This document shows, one piece after another, positions 26,060-32,881 of a stretch of 57,704 nt of DNA (positions are counted from its first letter, which is position 1; each line of letters starts with the position of its first letter). The stretch comes from Ruminococcus sp. YE71 (GTDB lineage Bacteria > Bacillota > Clostridia > Oscillospirales > Ruminococcaceae): positions 1 through 57,704 of the forward strand of contig NZ_FPIR01000022.1 of the NCBI RefSeq assembly GCF_900119155.1, given 5' to 3'. The position numbers were made by a program, and so were the translations under genes. The notes below the pieces were generated by a model. It was given only the letters and a program-made list of their open reading frames with translations, had not been told where the DNA came from and ran no database searches.

Positions 26060-26955
26060 TGAGGGCATTTGTTACGGGTGTCGGCGGACAGCTGGGGTTT
26101 GACGTGATGAACGAGCTGAAAAAGCGCGGTTATGAGGCGGTCGGGTCGGATATTCTCGACAGCGTTGAACAGGATATCGAGTACAGAAAACTGGACATTA
26201 CCGATCCGGCGGCAGTCGAAAAAGTGATATCCGAAGTCAACCCCGATGTGGTCATTCACCCTGCCGCATGGACGGCAGTTGACGCTGCCGAGGACGAGGA
26301 GAATATCCCGAAGGTCCGTGCTGTCAATGTTGACGGTCCGCAGAACATCGCGAACGTCTGCAAGAAGCTCGGCTGCAAGATGATACAGATCTCCACCGAC
26401 TACGTTTTTGACGGAAAGGGTACAGAACCGTGGCAGCCCGACTGCAAGGACTACGCTCCGCTCGGCGTTTACGGTCAGACCAAGCTGGAGGGTGAGCTTG
26501 CGGTGGCGAACACACTGGAAAAGTATTTCATCGTGCGCATTGCCTGGGCGTTCGGCGTGAACGGGAATAATTTCGTCAGGACTATGCTGAACGTTGGCAA
26601 GAAGTACCCCGAAGTACGCGTTGTCAGCGACCAGATCGGCACGCCGACCTACACTTACGACCTCGCAAGGCTGCTTGTTGATATGGCGGAGAGCGACAAG
26701 TACGGCTACTATCACGCCACCAACGAGGGCGGGTACATCAGCTGGTACGACTTCACCTGCGAGATATTCAGGCAGGCGGGGTATGATACGAAGGTCACAC
26801 CCGTGACTACTGCGGAGTACGGGCTGAGTAAGGCTGCACGTCCGTTCAACTCGCGGCTCGACAAGTCGAAGCTCGTAGATAACGGTTTCGAGCCGCTGCC
26901 GACCTGGCAGGATGCTCTGTGGCGTTACCTCAAAGTCCTCGCGGCTGAAAACTGA
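26059..26955 (+). CDS. rfbD: dTDP-4-dehydrorhamnose reductase
   Basis: A 298-residue enzyme, the last step to dTDP-L-rhamnose. MRAFVTGVGGQLGFDVMNEL is the NAD(P)-binding start, WTAVDAAEDEENIPKVRAVN and QISTDYVFDGKG are RmlD signatures, and YGQTKLEGE carries the YxxxK. The ATG at 26059 overlaps the rfbB stop by one base. A strong terminator follows at 26963-26989. Confidence 0.97.
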   Translation: MRAFVTGVGGQLGFDVMNELKKRGYEAVGSDILDSVEQDIEYRKLDITDPAAVEKVISEVNPDVVIHPAAWTAVDAAEDEENIPKVRAVNVDGPQNIANVCKKLGCKMIQISTDYVFDGKGTEPWQPDCKDYAPLGVYGQTKLEGELAVANTLEKYFIVRIAWAFGVNGNNFVRTMLNVGKKYPEVRVVSDQIGTPTYTYDLARLLVDMAESDKYGYYHATNEGGYISWYDFTCEIFRQAGYDTKVTPVTTAEYGLSKAARPFNSRLDKSKLVDNGFEPLPTWQDALWRYLKVLAAEN

Positions 26956-26962
26956 AACAATA

Positions 26963-26989
26963 GAACGCGCAGACCGTCTGCGCGTTTTT
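26963..26989 (+). terminator. Terminator of the dTDP-rhamnose operon
   Basis: ACGCGCAGAC and GTCTGCGCGT form a stem followed by five T residues. The lower end touches the stop of the convergent amidase gene at 26989. Confidence 0.85.
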
Positions 26990-27519
26990 CATTTTCTCGC
27001 ACCCGTGATCCTCAGGCAGCGGATGCCGCCGTAACGGTAGGTCGTCAGCGGTCGGTTGAATGCGGCTGACGAATGCGCCGCAACGAACGGTACACCGCCC
27101 CGAACATCGACCACCAGCAGGCTGTGATGGAAAATGCCGTTCGTACTCAGCTGGATAACGTCCCCGACCTCGGCTTCGTCGGGCGGCACGGTATGCCCGA
27201 AAGGCCCGACCCCCTTGTTGCCGACGATGAAACGGTAGAAATATCCCACCCCCGTCCACGCCGCCGCACGGTCGCGGAGCGAAAGGTAGTACCAGCCCGT
27301 ATCGCGGGTGAGATTCATCACAGCGCCGCCTGCGTACAGACACTGGGACACGAAATTAGTGCAGTCGCCGCCGAGTTCTTCAAAGTCATAGAACGCAGGA
27401 GCGTGCGAAAACGCCCATCGGCGCGCATAGGCGACCTCAGCCGACCTGTCAAGCAGATACTCGGTCATGACGTAATGCAGGATGTTACCGACATAGGCTA
27501 TCCCCTCCCCGTCTATCAT
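26989..27519 (-). CDS. Putative amidase domain protein (papain-like cysteine hydrolase)
   Basis: A 176-residue protein of the Amidase_6 type. The family motif YARRWAFSHAPAFYDF, then GGDCTNFVSQCLYAGG with the likely catalytic cysteine, and a histidine in FHHSLLVV near residue 133 are visible. Family members are usually spore- or wall-linked cysteine hydrolases of unknown substrate. No signal peptide is seen and the ATG at 27519 lacks a good ribosome site, so the start is uncertain. It stands alone, 120 bases after the fucosidase gene, convergent with rfbD. Confidence 0.72.
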   Translation of the reverse strand: MIDGEGIAYVGNILHYVMTEYLLDRSAEVAYARRWAFSHAPAFYDFEELGGDCTNFVSQCLYAGGAVMNLTRDTGWYYLSLRDRAAAWTGVGYFYRFIVGNKGVGPFGHTVPPDEAEVGDVIQLSTNGIFHHSLLVVDVRGGVPFVAAHSSAAFNRPLTTYRYGGIRCLRITGARK

Positions 27520-27640
27520 ATTACGGCGAGAGGATAATTATTCCCGAAAAAAATATCCGATGCCATCGCTTTCGCGAAAACATCGGATACGGCTTGGAAA
27601 GTTGATGATCGTCAGACCATCACAGGGAGAGGAGAATTTA

Positions 27641-29050
27641 TCATTGACCCTGCCGATAGGCCCCGATAAACGAGAGCGTCGGTTGGGTTCGTGAATCGCT
27701 TATGCTTATGCGGATGCAGTCGGTCACGACGCCTCCGAGCGGGACGATGCGCTTGTAGCCCACCACCGTACCGCTGTATACCCTGCGGAAAACGCCGTTT
27801 TCGCGGACTTCAACAGCAAAGCTCTCGATACGCTGGCTCATGCGGATATTCTCTTTCAGCACGAGACAGCCGAGCTTTTCGGGCTTCCCGAAGGTGAGCG
27901 TCACCTCTGTGCGCGGCGAAGTCGGCATGAAAAAGCTGTCATAGCTGTCTTCGAGAACGTTTTCGATGCCGTGACCGCCGGCGGCGTTCTCACAGGAGAG
28001 AGCGGTGGACGGCAGGATGTTTTCGGCAAAAGTCCTGCGCAGGAATCCGCCCAGCTCGTAGAGCCGCTTCACGTCATTTTCGTGGATGAGCCCCTCATTC
28101 GTCGGGGGCACGTTCAGAAGAAAGGTCGCGTTGCCGCCGACCGATTTCATGTAGATGTCGGCAAGCTCGGCGAGGGGGCGCACCTTGTCGTTCTCGCTCT
28201 CGTGCCAGAACCATCCCGGTCGGATGGAAGTGTTGACTTCGGCAGGATACCATATCAGCCGTTCCTCGCCGCGAAGGATATCGCGGCTGCCGAGGTCGGA
28301 ATCGCGGGCGTTGACCTCACGCTGACGGAACTCCTCACTGTCCTCGTGCTGGCTCTTTTCGGATATGATCTCGCTGTCCTTTGCACGCTCGGGGACGACG
28401 CTCCACTCAGCGGCGCGGGTGTGACCTGCTTCGTTGCCGCACCAGCGGACGTCGGGCCCGCAGACGGATATGCAGGCATCGGGCTGAAGCCGCCTGATGA
28501 CCGCGTAGTAGCGTTCCCAGTCGTAGTACTGCTTCTTGCCGTTCTCGCCCTCGCCGCAGGCTCCGTCGAACCAGACGGAGAAAACCTCGCCGTAGCCCGT
28601 CAGCAGTTCGGTCAGCTGACCCACGAAGAAGTCATCGTACTCGCTGCCGCGCCCGTAGAGGGGCGAATTCCTGTCCCAGGGCGAGAGGTACACACCGAAC
28701 TTGATGCCTTGCTTTTTGCAGGCGTCGGCGGTCTCGCGGACGATATCCCTGCCGCAGGGGCTGTTCATGACGTTGTGCGCCGTCAGCTTCGTGTCCCACA
28801 GGCAGAAGCCGTCGTGGTGCTTGCAGGTGAGTATCAGACCGCGCATCCCTGCGGATTTGACCGACAGCACCCACTGTTCGGGGTCGAGCTTCGAGGGAGC
28901 GAAGATGTCGGGGGATTCTTTGCCGTCGCCCCACTCGCGGTCGGTGAAGGTGTTGACCGTGAAGTGGATGAAGGCATAGAATTCGAGCTGCTGATGCTTT
29001 ATCTGCCGTTCGCTCGGGACGGTCTTTATCAGTCGTTCGTCAAGTATCAT
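27641..29050 (-). CDS. Alpha-L-fucosidase, glycoside hydrolase family 29
   Basis: A 469-residue protein. EFYAFIHFTVNTFTDREWGDG and LTCKHHDGFCLWDT are typical of the GH29 barrel; the nucleophile is the aspartate in VFSVWFDGACGEG (D162). Residues 330-469 form a beta-sandwich (F5/8-type) domain. No signal peptide, so it probably acts in the cytosol on imported fucosides, or is exported by another route. The ATG at 29050 follows the stop of the surface protein gene by seven bases, so the two are probably co-transcribed. The frame is open 16 codons further upstream, into that gene. Confidence 0.88.
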   Translation of the reverse strand: MILDERLIKTVPSERQIKHQQLEFYAFIHFTVNTFTDREWGDGKESPDIFAPSKLDPEQWVLSVKSAGMRGLILTCKHHDGFCLWDTKLTAHNVMNSPCGRDIVRETADACKKQGIKFGVYLSPWDRNSPLYGRGSEYDDFFVGQLTELLTGYGEVFSVWFDGACGEGENGKKQYYDWERYYAVIRRLQPDACISVCGPDVRWCGNEAGHTRAAEWSVVPERAKDSEIISEKSQHEDSEEFRQREVNARDSDLGSRDILRGEERLIWYPAEVNTSIRPGWFWHESENDKVRPLAELADIYMKSVGGNATFLLNVPPTNEGLIHENDVKRLYELGGFLRRTFAENILPSTALSCENAAGGHGIENVLEDSYDSFFMPTSPRTEVTLTFGKPEKLGCLVLKENIRMSQRIESFAVEVRENGVFRRVYSGTVVGYKRIVPLGGVVTDCIRISISDSRTQPTLSFIGAYRQGQ

Positions 29051-29057
29051 GCGCCGC

Positions 29058-29957
29058 TCACTTCTTCTTGCGGAGAACGATGACTGCCGCCACCGCAACG
29101 ATGACCGCGCCGCATACAGCAGTTATAGCCCCGAAGTTCAGCGAGGAGCCCTCGTCCTTGTCCTCGTCCTTTGCGGCAGAAGCGGTACTCTCAGCTGCGG
29201 AAGATGCCGCCGATACATCAGACCCCTCAGAACCTGCCGCTTCGGAAGAAACATCGGCGGCGGAGCTTTCGGCTTCGGCAGAATCCGCGGACTCGTCGGC
29301 AGACGAAGTCTCGTCCTCCTCGCCCGTGAGTATCGCAGCAGTCTCGATGGGTATCTCGGTGCCGTCGGGCATCACGGCGCTCTCAACAGGCTCGCCCGCG
29401 AAGTAAACGCGTGCGCTCTTGACCTCGATGGTGGTCGGGTCGCCCTCATCAACGCCGTCGATGACCATTTCGAGCGCCTGCATCATGGCGAGACCGTAGG
29501 GCTGTTCCTCGCGCAGGCAGAGCTTTCCGAGATCGCAGACAACGGTATATTCGCCGTTGCTGTTGATGACGTAGTCGGAGATACCCTTGAAATCCTCAAA
29601 ACCGTACCAGTTGCCCGACTCATCGTAGTAGGTGAGCAGAGCGCCCCAGCCCACGTTGAACTCCTTGCCCGACCACTCACTGATCTCGAAGGTGACGGCG
29701 ATGGCGGAAACGTCCTGATCGGGAACGTCCTTGAACAGCTGGAGCGTGTTATAGGGCTGGATGACCTTGATCCAGTTGCGTCCGCTCCCAGTTTCCTCGT
29801 CGGTCTCGATGCCCGAGCCGCCGACCGCATCGGAGCCGATGTCGAACTTATGTACCTGATCGGTCGGTTCGAGGTCGCGCTCGGCGCTTGCCGTAACGGA
29901 CACAGCCATCCCGAGAGAAAGTGCGAAAACCGCCGCAGTTATTCTTTTAAACAGCAT
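29058..29957 (-). CDS. Surface-anchored protein with signal peptide, Ser/Glu/Ala linker and C-terminal helix
   Basis: A 299-residue protein. Residues 1-25 are a signal peptide (LFKRITAAVFALSLGMAVSV). Residues about 30-190 form an unrecognised beta-rich domain with many Trp and Tyr (EWSGKEFNVGWGALLTYYDE), which could be a carbohydrate-binding module. Residues about 195-270 are a low-complexity Ser/Glu/Ala/Asp stretch, wall-spanning in style. A hydrophobic helix and RKKK end the chain. There is no LPxTG before the helix, so membrane anchoring is more likely than sortase attachment. First gene of an apparent operon with the fucosidase. Confidence 0.78.
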   Translation of the reverse strand: MLFKRITAAVFALSLGMAVSVTASAERDLEPTDQVHKFDIGSDAVGGSGIETDEETGSGRNWIKVIQPYNTLQLFKDVPDQDVSAIAVTFEISEWSGKEFNVGWGALLTYYDESGNWYGFEDFKGISDYVINSNGEYTVVCDLGKLCLREEQPYGLAMMQALEMVIDGVDEGDPTTIEVKSARVYFAGEPVESAVMPDGTEIPIETAAILTGEEDETSSADESADSAEAESSAADVSSEAAGSEGSDVSAASSAAESTASAAKDEDKDEGSSLNFGAITAVCGAVIVAVAAVIVLRKKK

Positions 29958-30030
29958 AAAATTACCCCCTGTGCAGATCTGTGTGCTGACGCGTGACAGA
30001 TGCCTGTCCGCGTATCCTTACTTAACACTC

Positions 30031-30058
30031 ATTATACACACATTGACAGAAATGTCAA
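30031..30058 (-). promoter_or_regulatory. Promoter of the surface protein/fucosidase operon
   Basis: Minus strand TTGACA (30058-30053), 16-bp spacer, TATAAT (30036-30031); leader about 70 bases. Confidence 0.8.
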
Positions 30059-30059
30059 T
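30042..30059. promoter_or_regulatory. Palindromic operator candidate over the -35 element
   Basis: ATTGACA-GAAA-TGTCAAT, a perfect 7-bp inverted repeat that contains the -35 hexamer and part of the spacer. A repressor bound here would block polymerase. The regulator is not in the immediate vicinity. Confidence 0.45.
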
Positions 30060-30336
30060 AAACGATAGTACATAGCTATAACAATAGTACCATCTCTTTT
30101 TTGAGAAGCCGCAAAAAGACACGGGCATCCCTCCGCAGAGGGCAGGCGGACAGGAGCTCGCACCGTGCGGGATTTTTATTTTATAATGTAAGAGCGGACG
30201 CGGGTATAATGGCAGATTCGGCATTCAGGCGGTTTTGCAAAATTTGTATCATATTCCCATGAAGGTTTTGTAACGGAAGCGCTCTGGCAGCGCCGAAGAG
30301 ACTGCGGATCACGATCTCCCGAGCGCTGAGAAAGCC
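30060..30336. other. Intergenic stretch with short hairpins and possible gene remnant
   Basis: Contains CCCTCCGCAGAGGG and a small GC hairpin followed by T residues near 30160-30180. From 30274 the frame of the gene at 30337 is open and looks coding, but no start codon with a ribosome site is visible upstream of 30337. Confidence 0.4.
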
Positions 30337-30603
30337 GTGCAGCTTATAGAAGGAAGATCCGCCGAGCTGATCCCTCATCTGAACAGCGAGATGTCCGCTA
30401 TGCCGTCAGGATTCTTTGAAGTGGGGTGGGACGTTCACATCAAGCCCTGCGGAAAGTTCATCTCAATAGGAAAGCAAAGCGTGTGCGCGGACACGGTCAT
30501 AAACAGAGTGCATTTCGAGAAGCAGGACGCGGCGATACTCACCGAAGTACACGCAGGGCTTGTGACGGGTCTGCTCCTGAAATACTGCAAAGAGGACGAA
30601 TAA
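30337..30603 (+). CDS. Small hypothetical protein, possibly a 5'-truncated remnant
   Basis: Eighty-eight residues from a GTG at 30337. Base composition and codon use look like real coding sequence (FFEVGWDVHIKPCGKFISIG, then AAILTEVHAGLVTGLLLKYC). The in-frame sequence remains open to a TAA at 30271, with coding-like residues but no start codon and no ribosome site. It may be the 3' part of a broken gene. I recognise no family. It stops 40 bases before the bidirectional terminator shared with the tRNA. Confidence 0.4.
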   Translation: MQLIEGRSAELIPHLNSEMSAMPSGFFEVGWDVHIKPCGKFISIGKQSVCADTVINRVHFEKQDAAILTEVHAGLVTGLLLKYCKEDE

Positions 30604-30643
30604 GATTCCGCGAGTTTTCCCGTTTGGTGCGGGAATTAAAGAT

Positions 30644-30689
30644 AAAAAGACACGGTACAACGTCAGGCAACGTTGTACCGTGTCTTTTT
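30644..30689. terminator. Bidirectional terminator between the small gene and tRNA-fMet
   Basis: A 19-bp perfect stem (30644-30662 with 30671-30689) around an 8-base loop, with A5 on one side and T5 on the other, so it can stop transcription in both directions. Confidence 0.9.
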
Positions 30690-30691
30690 AT

Positions 30692-30768
<77 letters not shown>

Positions 30769-30815
30769 ATATTTTTTATCTCTCAGGAACCGTTGTGTTT
30801 CCCGATTGCTTTAAT

Positions 30816-30844
30816 ATTATATCACGAAATTTCAGGTCTGTCAA
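30816..30844 (-). promoter_or_regulatory. Promoter of the tRNA-fMet gene
   Basis: Minus strand TTGACA (30844-30839), 17-bp spacer, TATAAT (30821-30816): full consensus, as expected for a strongly transcribed tRNA. Confidence 0.9.
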
Positions 30845-30912
30845 TAGTATTTGCCCAAAAAAATTATATTTGTTAAAACCACATAAATTTTCCCGTGTTT
30901 AACAAAAAACTA

Positions 30913-30941
30913 TTGACAAAGCAGAGAAAAAGTAGTATAAT
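30913..30941 (+). promoter_or_regulatory. Promoter of the sodium-solute symporter gene
   Basis: TTGACA (30913-30918), 17-bp spacer, TATAAT (30936-30941): full consensus. The spacer begins AAGCAGAGA, as in the rhamnose operon promoter. Confidence 0.88.
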
Positions 30942-31010
30942 ATTTATTGCATTCTGCTTTAACGGCGTAAAGCGCAAAAAGCAAAAAGGATAAAAGTGAG
31001 GTATTGCATA

Positions 31011-32534
31011 ATGACAATGTGGATCGTTTTGGGTATGTACCTTATACTTATGATAGGTATAGGCGCATATTACCGAAAGAAAAACTCCGACACGTCTGAC
31101 TACGTGCTGGGCGGAAGGTCGCTCGGCTCATGGTTCACGGCGTTCGCTTACGGAACGAGCTACTTCTCGGCGGTAATTTTCGTCGGATACGCAGGCAAGT
31201 TCGGATGGAACTACGGCGTTTCGGCGACGTGGGTCGGCATCGGAAACGCCATCATCGGCTCGCTCATCGCGTGGCTGGTACTCGGCAAACGCACACGCTC
31301 GATGTCGAAATTCCTCGACGCAAGGACGATGCCCGAATTCTTCGAGAAGCGCTACAAAAGCACAGGGCTCAAACTCGCTTCGGCAGTGATAATCTTCATA
31401 TTCCTTATCCCCTACACCGCTTCGGCGTTCAACGGACTTTCGAGACTGTTCGAGAAGGCGTTCCACGTCAACTACGAAGTCTGCATCATCGTGATGGGCG
31501 TCATCACGGCGGCTTACGTTATCGTCGGCGGATACAAGGCTACGGCTCTCAATGACTTCATCCAGGGCATCGTGATGCTGATAGGAATATTCGCCTGCGT
31601 GCTGGTCATCCTCGACAACAACGGCGGTCTTGCCGCTTCGCTCAGAGCGCTCGGCTCTATCGAGTACAAGGGCGATAAGAACGTATACAACTCGCTGTTC
31701 GGACCCGACCCGATCAACCTGCTGGGCGTTGTTATACTTACCTCTCTCGGCACATGGGGTCTGCCCCAGATGGTCACCAAGTTCTACACCATCAAGAGCG
31801 AACAGGCTATCAAGCAGGGCACGGTCATCTCGACCATTTTCGCGTTCATCGTGGCTGGCGGATGCTACTTCCAGGGCGGTTTCGGCAGACTGTTCGTGAC
31901 CGTTCAGCCCGACGGCACTCCCACAGGCGGTTTCGACGGCATCGTTCCGACCATGATGGAATCCCTGCCCGAGATACTGTTCGGCGTGGTCATCGTGCTG
32001 GTCCTCTCGGCTTCGATGTCTACCCTCAGCTCGCTGGTACTGACTTCAAGCTCGACACTGACCCTTGATATGATAAAGCCCATGTCAAAAGGCAAGCTCG
32101 AAGGCAAGAAGGAAGTGCTCGTCATGAGAATGTTCGTGGCGGTGTTCCTTGCCATCTCGTGCGGTATCGCGATAGCGACTCTTGAGAACCCGACTACAGT
32201 TATATCGACGCTCATGTCCATCAGCTGGGGCGCTCTCGCAGGCGCGTTCATCGGACCGTTCATGTGGGGTCTTTACCTGAAAAAGGTGACTAAGGCGGCA
32301 GTCTGGACTTCGTTCATCTGCGGCGTAGGCATCACAGTGGGACATATGTTCTACTTCACCTTCGGACACCGCACCGCTTTTCTCGGCGGACTCGCGCTCC
32401 ACTCGCCTATCAACGCAGGCGCCTTCGCAATGCTGTTCAGCATCATGATCGTACCCGTAGTGAGCCTCTTCACCGCAAAACCCGACAAAAACGACGTCGA
32501 AGAGATCTTCACAGGTATGTCTACCATAAACTGA
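31011..32534 (+). CDS. Sodium:solute symporter family transporter (SSS)
   Basis: A 507-residue protein with about 13 membrane helices, standard length for the SSS family. SDTSDYVLGGRSLGSWFTAF near the N-terminus is the family pattern YxLGGR.L. VGGYKATALNDFIQGIVML is the helix after the GGxxAxxxTD.xQ region, and SSTLTLDM sits near the Na2 site region. Substrate cannot be told; proline, pantothenate and monocarboxylates are family options. The ATG at 31011 follows GTGAGG by nine bases; a GTG five codons earlier is the alternative. Single-gene transcript with a clear terminator. Confidence 0.87.
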   Translation: MTMWIVLGMYLILMIGIGAYYRKKNSDTSDYVLGGRSLGSWFTAFAYGTSYFSAVIFVGYAGKFGWNYGVSATWVGIGNAIIGSLIAWLVLGKRTRSMSKFLDARTMPEFFEKRYKSTGLKLASAVIIFIFLIPYTASAFNGLSRLFEKAFHVNYEVCIIVMGVITAAYVIVGGYKATALNDFIQGIVMLIGIFACVLVILDNNGGLAASLRALGSIEYKGDKNVYNSLFGPDPINLLGVVILTSLGTWGLPQMVTKFYTIKSEQAIKQGTVISTIFAFIVAGGCYFQGGFGRLFVTVQPDGTPTGGFDGIVPTMMESLPEILFGVVIVLVLSASMSTLSSLVLTSSSTLTLDMIKPMSKGKLEGKKEVLVMRMFVAVFLAISCGIAIATLENPTTVISTLMSISWGALAGAFIGPFMWGLYLKKVTKAAVWTSFICGVGITVGHMFYFTFGHRTAFLGGLALHSPINAGAFAMLFSIMIVPVVSLFTAKPDKNDVEEIFTGMSTIN

Positions 32535-32540
32535 CAACTC

Positions 32541-32577
32541 AGGACAGACTGCCCCGCGCAGTTTGTCCTGTTTTTTT
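32541..32577 (+). terminator. Terminator of the symporter gene
   Basis: AGGACAGACTGC pairs with GCAGTTTGTCCT (one G-U) around a five-base loop, followed by seven T residues. Confidence 0.9.
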
Positions 32578-32725
32578 GCCTGGGGAGAACCTTCCAAAGA
32601 CTTTTAATATGTCGTTTGTTAGATGTGGTCGGGAAGATAGGCTATCAACGCTTCAAGAGATACCGTCTTTGGGGCAGGTTGGATATGTAGGGCGCAGGCT
32701 TGCTCCCGCCGCTTTTTATGCACAC
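32578..32725 (+). repeat. Copy C of the dispersed intergenic repeat (truncated)
   Basis: It starts TGGGGAGAACCTTCC, continues AAAGACTTTTAATATG, GGTCGGGAAGATAGGCT and TTCAAGAGATACCGTCTT, as in copies A and B. The downstream part (GGCTTGCTCCCGCC ... TTTTGCAAAC) is shared with the region next to copy E. It follows the symporter terminator directly. Confidence 0.6.
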
Positions 32726-32804
32726 TCATTTTTTGCAAACGCTTGCCCATGCCCGAATCGCAGAATTAAGCGTGACCCGCCCCCCCATAAGCGCAGGAGA
32801 CTTC

Positions 32805-32833
32805 TTGACATCGTGGGTGAGTGGTGATATAAT
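32805..32833 (+). promoter_or_regulatory. Promoter of the large secreted repeat protein
   Basis: TTGACA (32805-32810), 17-bp spacer, TATAAT (32828-32833); leader about 45 bases. Confidence 0.85.
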
Positions 32834-32881
32834 ATAGGCAGCGCAGCAGTGCGTTAAATTATATTATAGGGGGTAATTTTA

